Below are positions 55,058-64,000 of a stretch of 64,000 nt of DNA, piece after piece. Within the stretch, counting starts at the first letter, position 1, and every line of letters begins with the position of its first letter. The stretch comes from an uncultured Flavobacteriaceae bacterium (GTDB lineage: Bacteria > Bacteroidota > Bacteroidia > Flavobacteriales > Flavobacteriaceae): NCBI GenBank assembly GCA_947501625.1, contig CANMWN010000001.1, forward strand, positions 755,319 to 819,318, in the 5' to 3' direction. The notes under the pieces were generated by a model that worked only from the letters and a program-made list of their open reading frames with translations, was not told the origin of the DNA and did not search any database. The position numbers and the translations under genes were made by a program.

Positions 55058-56068
55058 TTAGTCTTTAAAAGACACACAAGAATTCTTGTCATCGACAGTT
55101 AATTCAATAGTTCTTCCGAAAATTAATGCTCTATTGTCAGGCTCATGACCTGCAGGAAACTTAAATAGGATTGGAATGTTTTCAGGAACAACATCTAAAA
55201 TAAGTTGTTCAATAGGACTTCCCCAAGAAGTAGTATTTTTCTTGATACTAGTCATATCTCCAACAATAATTCCATTAACATTATCAAAGTATCCAGCACG
55301 TTTCAAACTTTGAAGCATTCTATCAATACTATATTTATATTCGCCAATTTCTTCAATGAATAAGATTTTGTTATCTGTAGAAATTTGACTTTTAGAACCA
55401 AGCATTGATGCTAAAATTGAAATATTTCCTCCAACCAATTGCCCTTCAATCTTCCCTTTTTTATTATAGGTTGATGAAGGAATTTTATAAGACAATTTTT
55501 CTCCAAAAAGTGCTTTTTTAAAGGTTTTAATAGTTTTAGGAATGTCTTTTGGCACATCAGACATGCTTGTACCCATCATAGCATGAAGAGTTTCTATTCC
55601 CATGTTATGTATATGATTGTGAAATGCTGTAATATCTGAATACCCAATTATCCACTTAGGATTTTTTAGAAATTCGGTATAATCTAATTTGTCGAGAATA
55701 CGAACACTACCATAACCTCCTCTTGCAGCCCAAATCGCTTTGATATTTTTGTTGTCTAATGCCTTTTGAAAATCACTAGCGCGCTCTTCATCTGTTCCAG
55801 CAAAATGATTGCCTTGATTAAAAGTGTTTTGGCCAATTACTACTTTTAACCCCCAACTTTCCGCTAATTTTTTAGCTTTTTCAATAATAAGTTTTTTGTT
55901 TTTCAATATTCCTGCAGGAGCAATAATTGCTATAGAATCACCTTTTTGTAAATAAGGTGGATGAATTAATTTTATAGACATTTTTTGAGATTCTTGTATA
56001 GAATCAGATTGACTATACGTTGATATTGATAGTAATAAAATGAATATGAAAAATGAAATTTTAGGCAT
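55058..56068 (-). CDS. ldcA: LD-carboxypeptidase (peptidase S66, muropeptide recycling)
   Basis: The enzyme removes the terminal D-alanine from tetrapeptides in peptidoglycan recycling. It has 336 residues with an N-terminal signal-like helix (MPKISFFIFILLLSISTYS, so perhaps periplasmic here). The S66 motifs follow: DSIAIIAPAG, WAARGGYGSVRILD, GYSDITAFHNHIHNMGIETLHAMMG (catalytic serine region), LFIEEIGEYKYSIDRML and FKFPAGHEPDNRALIFG with the catalytic histidine. The start 56068 is chosen because it begins the signal peptide; 56119 is also possible. Confidence 0.88.
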   Translation of the reverse strand: MPKISFFIFILLLSISTYSQSDSIQESQKMSIKLIHPPYLQKGDSIAIIAPAGILKNKKLIIEKAKKLAESWGLKVVIGQNTFNQGNHFAGTDEERASDFQKALDNKNIKAIWAARGGYGSVRILDKLDYTEFLKNPKWIIGYSDITAFHNHIHNMGIETLHAMMGTSMSDVPKDIPKTIKTFKKALFGEKLSYKIPSSTYNKKGKIEGQLVGGNISILASMLGSKSQISTDNKILFIEEIGEYKYSIDRMLQSLKRAGYFDNVNGIIVGDMTSIKKNTTSWGSPIEQLILDVVPENIPILFKFPAGHEPDNRALIFGRTIELTVDDKNSCVSFKD

Positions 56069-56184
56069 TTTAGCATGTTTTAGGTAAAAATACACTTTTC
56101 TAATTAAAGAAAAACCCATAGGATTATTGACATAACTAAATGAATGAGTATTTTTGTTTCTTGATAATTTAAAAATTCCATTTT

Positions 56185-58227
56185 TTGAGTAGATATATAA
56201 TTACAGCAGCCTTACCTTATACCAATGGACCAGTTCATATTGGACATTTAGCAGGAGTATATGTTCCAGCAGATATTTATGCACGTTTTTTGCGAAATAC
56301 AGGTCATGATGTTGCCTTTGTTTGTGGTTCAGATGAACATGGAGTGCCAATTACTATCAAGGCAAAGAAAGAAGGAATTACACCACAAGAAGTGGTTGAT
56401 AAGTATCATGAAATTATCAAAAAATCATTTAGTGATTTTGGGATTTCATTTGATAATTATTCACGTACTTCAGCGAAAATTCATCACGAAACTGCATCAG
56501 ATTTTTTTAAGAAATTGTATGATAATAATCAATTTGTAGAAGAGGTCTCAGAACAATTATATGACGAAGAAGCCAATCAATTTTTAGCAGATAGATTTGT
56601 CATTGGTACATGCCCAAAATGTGGGAATGAAGAAAGTTATGGAGATCAATGTGAAAATTGTGGTACAAGTCATAATGCCACAGATTTAATCAATCCAAAA
56701 TCAGCAATTACAGGAAATGTCCCAACTACCAAACAAACAAAACACTGGTTTTTACCTTTAGATACTTATGAATCTTGGTTACGAGAATGGATTGTTGAGG
56801 GTCATAAAAATGATTGGAAGACTAATGTGTTAGGTCAAGTAAAATCATGGTTAGATGATGGTTTACGCCCAAGAGCAGTAACTCGCGATTTGGGTTGGGG
56901 AATTCCAGTTCCTGTAAAAGATGCAGAAGGAAAAGTGTTATACGTTTGGTTTGATGCTCCTATTGGTTACATATCTGCAACTAAAGAGTGGGCAGAAAGA
57001 GAAGGTAAGAATTGGGAAGATTATTGGAAGAAAGAGGATACGAAATTAGTACATTTTATTGGTAAAGATAATATAGTATTCCACTGTATTATATTTCCAT
57101 CGATGTTAAAGGCAGATGGAAGTTATATTTTACCAGAAAATGTTCCAGCTAATGAGTTTTTAAACCTCGAAGGGAATAAAATATCAACTTCCAAAAATTG
57201 GGCAGTTTGGTTACATGAGTATTTAGAAGAATTTCCTGATAAGCAAGATGTATTGCGTTATGCTTTGACTGCCAATGCACCAGAAACAAAAGATAATGAT
57301 TTTACTTGGAAAGATTTTCAAGCAAGAAATAACAATGAACTTGTTGCTATTTTCGGAAACTTTATCAATAGAGTAGTGGTACTAACCAACAAGTATTATG
57401 ACGGAATAGTTCCAGAACAAGGAATTTTGACTGATGTTGATTCTCATACTTTAGAAAAGTTAAGAGAATATCCGCAAATAATTTCAAACTCCATTGAAAG
57501 ATATCGATTTAGAGAGGCCTCTCAAGAATTAATGAATTTAGCAAGGCTTGGCAACAAGTACTTGGCTGATGAAGAGCCATGGAAGGTTATAAAGCAAGAT
57601 GAAGAACGAGTTAAGACAGTTATGAATGTTGCATTGCAAATTGCAACAGGATTGTCAGTATTATGTGAACCATTTTTACCTTTTACTTCTTCTAAACTGA
57701 AAGGAATTTTAAAACTTGATACTAATTCATGGAATGATGTTTCGGAAAAAGAAATATTGATAACCTCAGATCATCAAATAGGAAAAGCAGAATTATTGTT
57801 TGCCAAAATTGATGATAAAGAAATCCAATTACAATTAGATAAGTTAGAAAGTACAAAAGTTGCAAATGAACAAGCAAACAAAACTGTTGAGCCTCAAAAA
57901 GAGGTTATTGAGTTTGATGATTTTACTAAATTAGATATTAGAATTGGAACAATTTTAGAAGCAGTTAAAGTTCCAAAAACTAAAAAATTACTACAATTAA
58001 AAGTTGATGTTGGTTTGGATGTTAGAACGATTGTTTCAGGTATTGCTGAAAGTTTTAAGCCAGAAGATATAATAGGACAACAAGTAAGTGTATTGGTGAA
58101 TTTAGCACCAAGAAAAATACGAGGTGTAGAAAGTCAAGGAATGATTTTAATGACCGACACTGAAGACGGTAAATTAGCCTTTATTGAGCCGGAGAGAAGT
58201 GTTGAGAATGGTGAGAGTGTGAGTTAG
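56185..58227 (+). CDS. metG: Methionyl-tRNA synthetase
   Basis: This class I synthetase of 680 residues charges tRNA-Met. It carries HIGH ([26 protein letters not shown]), a zinc-binding [23 protein letters not shown]-like KISTSKNW, and at the C-terminus an OB-fold tRNA-binding domain ([31 protein letters not shown]), as usual for the long form. The start codon is TTG at 56185: a TAA lies upstream in frame and no ATG is possible. The stop overlaps the stop of the HlyD gene. Confidence 0.96.
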   Translation: MSRYIITAALPYTNGPVHIGHLAGVYVPADIYARFLRNTGHDVAFVCGSDEHGVPITIKAKKEGITPQEVVDKYHEIIKKSFSDFGISFDNYSRTSAKIHHETASDFFKKLYDNNQFVEEVSEQLYDEEANQFLADRFVIGTCPKCGNEESYGDQCENCGTSHNATDLINPKSAITGNVPTTKQTKHWFLPLDTYESWLREWIVEGHKNDWKTNVLGQVKSWLDDGLRPRAVTRDLGWGIPVPVKDAEGKVLYVWFDAPIGYISATKEWAEREGKNWEDYWKKEDTKLVHFIGKDNIVFHCIIFPSMLKADGSYILPENVPANEFLNLEGNKISTSKNWAVWLHEYLEEFPDKQDVLRYALTANAPETKDNDFTWKDFQARNNNELVAIFGNFINRVVVLTNKYYDGIVPEQGILTDVDSHTLEKLREYPQIISNSIERYRFREASQELMNLARLGNKYLADEEPWKVIKQDEERVKTVMNVALQIATGLSVLCEPFLPFTSSKLKGILKLDTNSWNDVSEKEILITSDHQIGKAELLFAKIDDKEIQLQLDKLESTKVANEQANKTVEPQKEVIEFDDFTKLDIRIGTILEAVKVPKTKKLLQLKVDVGLDVRTIVSGIAESFKPEDIIGQQVSVLVNLAPRKIRGVESQGMILMTDTEDGKLAFIEPERSVENGESVS

Positions 58228-59516
58228 TTATTATTAAATACACTTTTAAACTGTAAGAAAAAGCGTTCAATTAGACGTAAGTCTTCAGTAATAATCTCTG
58301 CTGAACCTATCATTTCTTGTTTAAAAATAATTGTTTTGTTGTAAGAAGTTTTCATGTTATTAGGGAGAATAGCATCAATTAGATACATATTGTTTTTATC
58401 AGGAACAGAAGAAATATTTGATATAGTCCCGTTTAATACTCCGAACTCATCACTTGGATAATTTTCTAATTTTATTTGTACAGATTGCCCTTTTTTAATT
58501 TTACCAGAATTACGAATTGGTGCCTTTAGTTTAGCAATATAGTTTTTAGTTTCTTTAGGAATAATAGTGAATACTAAATCTCCATTCTTTACAGTTTGAT
58601 TTTCATTCCAATAATTTAAATAAGAAACTTGTCCGTCAATAGAGTTTTTTAATACAAATTTTCGCTCCCAATCTTTAATTCCTTTTTTTAATTGGTTAAA
58701 TGATTGAATAACTGATTTTAATAATTGCATCTCTTCTCTTGTCTGGTTTATTTTAGTTGCTTTGGCAGTTTTATATCCATTACTGATTGCCTCATTTAGT
58801 TGCGAAATTGATAAGTTTAGGTTTTCATAAGATCGTTCTGCAAGTAAATATTCCTGTTGTTTGTTTTCATAAGTTTGAGCAGAAATGATACCTTTTCCAA
58901 AAAGTTCTTTTTGCCTATTCAAACTTTTCTTTTTGAAACCCAATTCAGTGGTATTTAATTTTTTTTGAGATTGCAAACTTTGCAATCTACGTTGCATTTC
59001 ATTTAAAGATGTTTTGGTAGCAATAGATTCGTTATTAAAAGGCTGTAATTGTTTGTTTAAATGATATTGCAAATAACTGTTTTCAAATAAAGCAAAACTA
59101 GATTCTAATTCGCCAAGAAACAATAAGGGTAAATCATCTATAGGGAAAGTAAAAGAATGTTTGTTAAATTTAATGGTGTCAATAATAGATTTTAACAAAA
59201 ATACATCTTTATAATTTGCAGTATTCTCTATTATTGCAATAGGAGTATTTTTAGGAATATCAATAGTATCTTGGATTAAAAAATGAGTAATTTTTCCATT
59301 ATTTTGAGCAAATAATTTTTCAGGCGGAACCTGAGTTGTTACTATAGCTTCGGTAGTAATAATATCAGGATATTTCACAAACCATGAAATGAACAATAAC
59401 GTTATTATTAAGCTTACTAGCAAAGTGTTTCCCCAACGAATCATCCAATTGGGAACTGATGTTAGAATTTCTTGAACTTGTTCGCTTCGTATTTCTATGT
59501 TTTGATTATTTGGCAT
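58224..59516 (-). CDS. HlyD-family secretion adaptor of the peptide export cluster
   Basis: This membrane fusion protein links the C39 ABC exporter to the outer membrane. In 430 residues there is one N-terminal membrane helix ([20 protein letters not shown]). Lipoyl-like hairpins follow ([31 protein letters not shown]), then a long coiled coil (about 130-260) and a beta-barrel C-terminal domain ([30 protein letters not shown]). It is the last gene of the cluster, 74 bases after the first peptide gene. Confidence 0.9.
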   Translation of the reverse strand: MPNNQNIEIRSEQVQEILTSVPNWMIRWGNTLLVSLIITLLFISWFVKYPDIITTEAIVTTQVPPEKLFAQNNGKITHFLIQDTIDIPKNTPIAIIENTANYKDVFLLKSIIDTIKFNKHSFTFPIDDLPLLFLGELESSFALFENSYLQYHLNKQLQPFNNESIATKTSLNEMQRRLQSLQSQKKLNTTELGFKKKSLNRQKELFGKGIISAQTYENKQQEYLLAERSYENLNLSISQLNEAISNGYKTAKATKINQTREEMQLLKSVIQSFNQLKKGIKDWERKFVLKNSIDGQVSYLNYWNENQTVKNGDLVFTIIPKETKNYIAKLKAPIRNSGKIKKGQSVQIKLENYPSDEFGVLNGTISNISSVPDKNNMYLIDAILPNNMKTSYNKTIIFKQEMIGSAEIITEDLRLIERFFLQFKSVFNNN

Positions 59517-59548
59517 ATTATAGGTCTAATTTATTGTATCTAATTGAA

Positions 59549-59575
59549 GCAAGGAGTATAAGTATTACTCCTTGC
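59549..59575 (-). terminator. Hairpin after peptide gene 1
   Basis: GCAAGGAGTA and TACTCCTTGC pair perfectly with a 7-base loop, just after the peptide stop at 59591. The sequence after the stem is only moderately T-rich, so partial termination with read-through into the HlyD gene is likely. Confidence 0.65.
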
Positions 59576-59590
59576 CTCTGATTATTTAAC

Positions 59591-59782
59591 CTAAACAGTA
59601 CAAACACTAAAGTCGCCTGTTTGTTGAGAAAACCAACAAGTATATTCAAAACAACACAATGAAGACCCTTCATCACCGCAGTCAGAATCTGTTAAACATT
59701 CAACAATAGCTTTACCTCCACCAAAAATTCCTTTTTGTTCGTTTTTGTTTAGGATTGTTCCTAAGTTCATTAAATTTTTCAT
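59591..59782 (-). CDS. Double-glycine leader, cysteine-rich secreted peptide 1
   Basis: This 63-residue precursor starts MKNLMNLGTILNKNEQKG. A double glycine at 21-22 (IFGGGK) marks the expected cleavage by the C39 exporter, leaving about 41 residues. The core has six cysteines (29, 35, 43, 44, 49, 61), an even number suited to disulfides, and is acidic at first and aromatic later. The leader is the same as in peptide 2 for 17 residues. A longer frame from 59830 would include the structured upstream motif and is rejected. Bacteriocin-like activity is expected but not proven. Confidence 0.8.
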   Translation of the reverse strand: MKNLMNLGTILNKNEQKGIFGGGKAIVECLTDSDCGDEGSSLCCFEYTCWFSQQTGDFSVCTV

Positions 59783-59822
59783 TATTAAAAATTTTAAATA
59801 TTTATTAAATCCTTGATTATTT

Positions 59823-59862
59823 AAAGACACTCAAGGTTTGTGTCTATTCCTCGCGAGAGAAT
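59823..59862 (-). promoter_or_regulatory. Conserved structured motif upstream of peptide 1
   Basis: On the minus strand a palindromic core CTCGCGAG flanked by ATTC/GAAT is followed by AGACAC...GTGTCT forming a small hairpin. The motif begins 4 bases after the stop of the ABC exporter gene and recurs before peptide 2. It may be an operator, processing site or structured leader. Confidence 0.65.
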
Positions 59863-59866
59863 GTGT

Positions 59867-62053
59867 TTATTTTCCTAATTCTAATTGATTTTTTACTAAG
59901 TGGTAATAGTTACCTTTTAGTTTTATTAATTCCTCATGATTACCAACTTCTACAATTTTTCCTTTGTCAAGAACTACAATTTGATGTGCATTTTTCACGG
60001 TACTTAATCGATGAGCAATAACAACTGCAGTTTTGTCAGCAAAAAAAGTATTTAATTTCCCCATAATTACTTTTTCATTATTCGCATCTAACGCTGAAGT
60101 GGCTTCATCAAAAAATAAGTATTTTGGATTTTTATAGACCGATCTAGCTATTAATAAGCGTTGTTTTTGACCAGTACTTAAACCAGAACCTTCAGAGCCT
60201 ATTTTGGTATTTATCCCAAGAGGGAGATTGTCTATATAATCTGAAATGTTTGCAACATCAATAGCATGTTGAATCTTTTTTTGATCAATATAATCTTCAC
60301 CAACAGCAATATTTTGAGCTATAGTATCATTAAAAATATACCCTTCTTGCATCACAATACCGACTTCGTTTCTCCATGCTTTTTGAGATATGTTATTTAT
60401 ATTAAAATTATTGATGTTTATTTCTCCAGAATCAATATTATAAAAACGGAGTAACAATTTCATTAAAGTTGTTTTACCACTACCACTTACACCAACAATA
60501 GCAGTTGTTTTATTAGCAGGAATATGAAGTGATAAATCTTTGATTACAGGTTCAATAGCACCAACATATCTAAAGGATATGTTTTTGAGGTTTATCGAGG
60601 CATTTTTAGGAATGTTCATAATTTTTTCTTCATTATCATTCTCTTCATTTTCCATATTATGAATCTCTCCTAACCTTTCAATTGATATTTTGGCATCTTG
60701 CACATCACGCATAAAACCAATTAATTGAGTAATAGGCCCGTTTAATTGACCAACTATATAACTAATTGCCATCATCATACCAAGAGTTATTTCGCCATCA
60801 ATAACCAACTTTGCAGATAATATCGTAACAAGCATATTTTTTAGTTCGTTGATAAGGTTTGAGCCTACACTTTGTGTTTGTTCTAAAGCAAGACTTTTTG
60901 TTGCAACTTTAAACAATCGTGCTTGAACATATTCCCAATTCCAACGCATTTTTCTTTCAGCATTATGTAATTTTATTTCTTGCATTCCATTGATAAGTTC
61001 AATGACTTTACTTTGTTCCTGACTTGTTTCCGAAAATTGTTTATAATCTAGTTCTTTTCGTTTCTTGAAAAAGAATAATACCCATGCGAAGTATAAAACA
61101 CTACCAATCACAAATACTGTAAGTATTTGAATACTATAATATCCTAAAACAAGGCTAAAAACAATGAGGTTAAAAAATGAAAACAGTACTGTTAATGATG
61201 ATGTTGTAAGTATTCGCTCAATACGTTTGTGATCATTGATTCGTTGTAATAAATCCCCAGTCATTCGTACATCAAAGTAGGAAAGAGGGAGTTTCATAAG
61301 TTTGATAAAAAAATCTGAAATTAAAGAAATATTTATTCGAGTACTTAGGTGCAATAAAATCCAACTTCTAATAATTTCTAAGGCTGCTTTTCCAATAAAC
61401 AAGAATAATTGTGCAAAAAGAATAAGGTAAATAAAGTTAATATCTTGGTTTTTGATACCTACATCTACAACGCTTTGAGTCAAAAATGGAACAATTAATT
61501 GTAATAAACTTCCAGCGAGTAATCCAATGATTAATTGGACAATAAATTTTTTGTATTTAAAAAGGTACTTGAAGATAAAATGAAAGCCAAATTTTTCATC
61601 TTCTTCAAATTCCGATTGATAAAATAATGGAGTAGGTTCAATTAGTAATGCGATTCCTTCTTCAGTTTTTGTATTTGCATTGTTACCTATCCAATGTTTT
61701 AAGAATTCTTCTTTGGTAAAATTTGCTAAACCATGTGCAGGATCTGATATATAAAAAATATCATTTTTAATTTTATAAAGGACTACATAATGGTTTTTAT
61801 TCCAGTGTATAATACATGGCAATGGAGCTTCTAATAATTTTTCATATGACAGTTTTACACCTAGAGATTTAAAACCCATTGACTCTACGGCATCACTTAG
61901 TCCTAGTAAACTACTCCCCTCTCTTGTTGTTTCACTAAGAGTACGCAATTGTTGTGTATTAATAGTTTTTCCATAAAATTTGGAAATAATTTTAATACAG
62001 GTTGGGCCGCAATCTTTGGCTTCTGTTTGTAAGTAGACTGGAAATTTTTTCAA
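59867..62053 (-). CDS. C39 peptidase-containing ABC exporter for double-glycine peptides
   Basis: This 728-residue exporter both cleaves the leader and exports the peptide. The N-terminal C39 cysteine protease has catalytic C15 (KDCGPTC), H88 (NKNHYVVLY) and D104 (SDPAHG). Six membrane helices lie at about 165-430. The ATPase has Walker A (GVSGSGKTT), signature (LSTGQKQR) and Walker B (YLFFDEATSALD). It is the main transport unit of the cluster, with HlyD downstream and the peptide genes on each side. Confidence 0.95.
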   Translation of the reverse strand: MKKFPVYLQTEAKDCGPTCIKIISKFYGKTINTQQLRTLSETTREGSSLLGLSDAVESMGFKSLGVKLSYEKLLEAPLPCIIHWNKNHYVVLYKIKNDIFYISDPAHGLANFTKEEFLKHWIGNNANTKTEEGIALLIEPTPLFYQSEFEEDEKFGFHFIFKYLFKYKKFIVQLIIGLLAGSLLQLIVPFLTQSVVDVGIKNQDINFIYLILFAQLFLFIGKAALEIIRSWILLHLSTRINISLISDFFIKLMKLPLSYFDVRMTGDLLQRINDHKRIERILTTSSLTVLFSFFNLIVFSLVLGYYSIQILTVFVIGSVLYFAWVLFFFKKRKELDYKQFSETSQEQSKVIELINGMQEIKLHNAERKMRWNWEYVQARLFKVATKSLALEQTQSVGSNLINELKNMLVTILSAKLVIDGEITLGMMMAISYIVGQLNGPITQLIGFMRDVQDAKISIERLGEIHNMENEENDNEEKIMNIPKNASINLKNISFRYVGAIEPVIKDLSLHIPANKTTAIVGVSGSGKTTLMKLLLRFYNIDSGEININNFNINNISQKAWRNEVGIVMQEGYIFNDTIAQNIAVGEDYIDQKKIQHAIDVANISDYIDNLPLGINTKIGSEGSGLSTGQKQRLLIARSVYKNPKYLFFDEATSALDANNEKVIMGKLNTFFADKTAVVIAHRLSTVKNAHQIVVLDKGKIVEVGNHEELIKLKGNYYHLVKNQLELGK

Positions 62054-62070
62054 TGGTAAAATAAATTTTT

Positions 62071-62095
62071 AAAAAGGAGGGTAAAACCCCTCCTT
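62071..62095 (-). terminator. Intrinsic terminator after peptide gene 2
   Basis: On the minus strand AAGGAGGG and CCCTCCTT form a stem with a T-run right after. It lies between peptide 2 and the ABC exporter. It probably lowers exporter expression relative to the peptide. Confidence 0.8.
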
Positions 62096-62103
62096 ATAAT
62101 ATA

Positions 62104-62265
62104 TTAACAGCAATACCAATCTCCATTTGCATCCTGTGCACATTGCGCAGCTGTCATACAAACAACATCAGAGTCAGGAGAACATATGTAAAGACGTCTC
62201 CCTCCGTTAATTTCTTTTTGCTCATTTTTGTTTAGGATTGTTCCTAAATTCATTAAATTTTTCAT
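62104..62265 (-). CDS. Double-glycine leader, cysteine-rich secreted peptide 2
   Basis: This 53-residue precursor has the leader MKNLMNLGTILNKNEQKE and a double glycine at 21-22, giving a core of about 31 residues starting RRLYIC. It has five cysteines (28, 36, 42, 52, 53), an odd number, so one may stay free or form a dimer. It shares the leader and upstream motif with peptide 1 but the cores are unrelated apart from cysteine richness. A 70-residue frame would start at 62316 inside the motif and is rejected. Confidence 0.78.
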   Translation of the reverse strand: MKNLMNLGTILNKNEQKEINGGRRLYICSPDSDVVCMTAAQCAQDANGDWYCC

Positions 62266-62304
62266 AATTAAAAATTTTAAATATTTATTAATACGTGAAC
62301 AATT

Positions 62305-62344
62305 AAAGACACTCACGATTTGTGTCTATTCCTCGCGAGAGAAT
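62305..62344 (-). promoter_or_regulatory. Conserved structured motif upstream of peptide 2
   Basis: This is the same 40-base motif as at 59823-59862, with a few changes confined to the hairpin loop and its flanks. It begins 5 bases after the VKOR-like gene stop. The two copies agree far better than the rest of the intergenic DNA, apart from the repeated leader region. Confidence 0.65.
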
Positions 62345-62349
62345 ATTGT

Positions 62350-63975
62350 TTATTTTGTGTACTCTAAGTTTAAGTTTGGAGTGTATTTTGATAAATTTGA
62401 TTCAGATTCATTTATTAGATCTTCTATGAAGTAGATTAAGTCATCTCTTTCATACTCATTTGGGAAAGACAGTCCGTTGATTAAGATTTCAGGTGTAAAA
62501 TTGATATTATGGGTATTACACCATTCTTTCTCTTTGTTCAACACTTTTAAATAGTATTCTTTTTCATTGCAATCTCCCCATTTTTTTAGCCATGTGTCTG
62601 GCTTCTCTTCTCCATAAATGTCATGCATTGCTTCTAAGCAAGTTGTAGTATCGTTTTTATAAATTTCTAAGAGTTTACTTGTAATTTTTACGACATCATT
62701 ATTTGGATCATTTGTGTTAATATTAAAACGAACACATATTTGCACTTCTTTTCCATGCTTTTTTAGAATGTCTTCAATTAGTATATGTACACTTTTACAA
62801 TGCCCACAAAATGGGTTGGTCATAACTGTAATATTTAGCGACGAATTTGTATTTCCAAAAACGATTTCAGATACATTATTTATTGTTGTATCAATAGATT
62901 TTGATTTTTTTAAAAGCGAATTGAATAAATTAAAATTTCGCTTGAACCTGAAATAGTCAAGTTTTGTTTGATTTAATTTTTTTAACGATTTCATTTTTGG
63001 AGAAATGTAATTCCATACGGTTGCTGTAATTATAAAACCCAAACTAGTAAGTAATATTGATTTTGCTGGAAAAGAAAAAGTAGCAATGTTTGAGTTTATC
63101 AAAACAATTGCTACATGTGCCCAAAGAATCGCAACAATACCCAAACATAATAAACACCATTTTTTCATTGTTACTGCTTGATAATAGATTGAATATATAG
63201 TGATTGGAAAAGCGGCAAGACTTATTGAGTATAGAGTGCTTAAATTACTTCCTTGAATGAAAAGCAATAAAGACACAAGTGTCATTCCTGTAAAGTAAAC
63301 AAAACTAATGTTACTTAATTTAAATAGATTAAACAACAACGCTCCTTTTGAATTTATTACTGCATCACAATCCTTTTTCTCAGTATTACCAGAGCAAAAT
63401 GCATTTCCTAAAGTGGTTTGATTTCCAAGTTCTTGCTGAATTATTGAATTGCTTATGAAGACACCAATTCCACTTAAAATTAAATAAAGGAGAAAAGAAA
63501 TAGAGGCTACTGAAGTCGTTAATAAACCAACAAGTAATAGTGTTGTTAAGATTAATAATATTCTCCTAGAGTTGTTTTTAGTTGTTCTACTTTCTAATAA
63601 GTCGTCTTTTTCAACTGCAACAATAATCCCTGTAAATTTTTCTAAAAACCCTTCTTTTGTTAGTTTAAGTTTTTTTTTATCAGAAGTAAGAATTATGTAA
63701 TGTAATTTTCTGTTGCTTACAACAACAAAGTCAACACCTTCTTTGGTTTTTATTTGAGCCAAAAAACTGTTAGGTAATTGCTCTAGAGTGCTTATATCTA
63801 CTGGAATATTTAGAGCAATATTATTAATATTAAAATGTGATAAAACACCTGTTATGGCATGTAGACTTGGATAAGAAGGGTGACTTTGTATTTGAAAATC
63901 TAACTCTTTCTTATCAAAATTGATTTTGTTTTTTAATAATAATTGATGGACGAGGTAAGAAATTGAATCTTTCAA
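62350..63975 (-). CDS. VKOR/thioredoxin fusion with degenerate C39-like N-terminus (disulfide formation)
   Basis: This 541-residue inner-membrane protein should make disulfides in the exported peptides. Residues 1-125 look like a C39 peptidase domain that has lost its catalytic cysteine (the region reads SHPSYPSLHAITGVL). A VKOR domain follows with cysteines 194, 203 and the CxxC at 274-277 (WCLLC). The C-terminal thioredoxin-like domain has NPFCGHCK (C390, C393). The start is TTG at 63975; a stop lies in frame upstream. It is the first gene of the cluster seen in the window. Confidence 0.88.
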   Translation of the reverse strand: MKDSISYLVHQLLLKNKINFDKKELDFQIQSHPSYPSLHAITGVLSHFNINNIALNIPVDISTLEQLPNSFLAQIKTKEGVDFVVVSNRKLHYIILTSDKKKLKLTKEGFLEKFTGIIVAVEKDDLLESRTTKNNSRRILLILTTLLLVGLLTTSVASISFLLYLILSGIGVFISNSIIQQELGNQTTLGNAFCSGNTEKKDCDAVINSKGALLFNLFKLSNISFVYFTGMTLVSLLLFIQGSNLSTLYSISLAAFPITIYSIYYQAVTMKKWCLLCLGIVAILWAHVAIVLINSNIATFSFPAKSILLTSLGFIITATVWNYISPKMKSLKKLNQTKLDYFRFKRNFNLFNSLLKKSKSIDTTINNVSEIVFGNTNSSLNITVMTNPFCGHCKSVHILIEDILKKHGKEVQICVRFNINTNDPNNDVVKITSKLLEIYKNDTTTCLEAMHDIYGEEKPDTWLKKWGDCNEKEYYLKVLNKEKEWCNTHNINFTPEILINGLSFPNEYERDDLIYFIEDLINESESNLSKYTPNLNLEYTK

Positions 63976-64000
63976 AAAAGAGAAATTTATAGGTTATTTC

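Noticed and set aside
59783-59830. Longer N-terminus of peptide 1 (start 59830)
   Set aside because: The extra residues would be encoded by the structured motif and break the shared leader; peptide 2 shows the same common start at MKNLMNL.
1-64000. CRISPR array
   Set aside because: No set of short, regularly spaced identical repeats was seen, and no cas gene is present.

Overview
The window is AT-rich chromosomal DNA from a bacterium of the phylum Bacteroidota, almost certainly the family Flavobacteriaceae. The signs are promoters of the TAnnTTTG type, a Bat aerotolerance operon, a protein with a C-terminal type IX secretion sorting domain, flavobacterial AddA/AddB-like proteins, OmpA with thrombospondin type 3 repeats, and few Shine-Dalgarno sequences. 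Several genes can only start at TTG (mfd, metG, the VKOR-like gene).

Layout. 1-19 kb is core genome: mfd (cut by the left edge), a TerB-like protein, a PBP4-type peptidase, a beta-barrel protein, addA, ompA, addB, then hydrolase, MATE exporter, enoyl-CoA hydratase and queD, followed by pth, rplY and prs on the other strand. A tRNA-Leu(CAA) gene lies at 19091-19172.

19.16-35.90 kb is a complete integrative element in the 3' end of that tRNA gene. A 20-bp direct repeat (19156-19175 and 35884-35903) marks its ends. The right arm holds the element's own machinery: tyrosine integrase, an unknown 309-residue protein, an AlpA-like helix-turn-helix protein, a small unknown protein and a primase/helicase-type ATPase. 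These are followed by a gene-free stretch with repeats and a long hairpin, a candidate origin. No relaxase, capsid or packaging gene is visible, so it resembles a phage satellite or a small mobilizable island. The left arm is cargo: umuC plus an SRAP peptidase gene, and a tightly packed five-gene defence operon. In order of transcription this operon encodes a fused type IIG restriction-modification enzyme, a 125-residue protein, a beta-helix membrane protein, an McrB-like ATPase with an EVE-like domain placed between Walker A and Walker B, and McrC. This is the best candidate for an undescribed multi-part system.

36-58 kb returns to core genome: a Tat-exported intradiol dioxygenase-like protein with a T9SS tail, dCMP deaminase, a C-terminal processing protease, lpxH, the moxR/DUF58/Bat operon, TRIC-type channel, cvpA, an SDR enzyme, a TlpA-like protein, yraN, an LD-carboxypeptidase and metG. 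Inside it, at 48.2-50.4 kb, a 5-methylcytosine methyltransferase gene is followed by a gene with DHH-phosphoesterase-like motifs, a possible unusual restriction-modification pair.

58.2-64 kb is a peptide export cluster on the minus strand: a VKOR/thioredoxin fusion with a degenerate C39 domain, two small cysteine-rich peptides with nearly identical double-glycine leaders, a C39 peptidase ABC exporter and an HlyD adaptor. Each peptide gene is preceded by the same 40-nt structured motif and followed by a hairpin, which suggests post-transcriptional control of peptide dose. The expected product is a secreted, disulfide-bonded, bacteriocin-like peptide pair.
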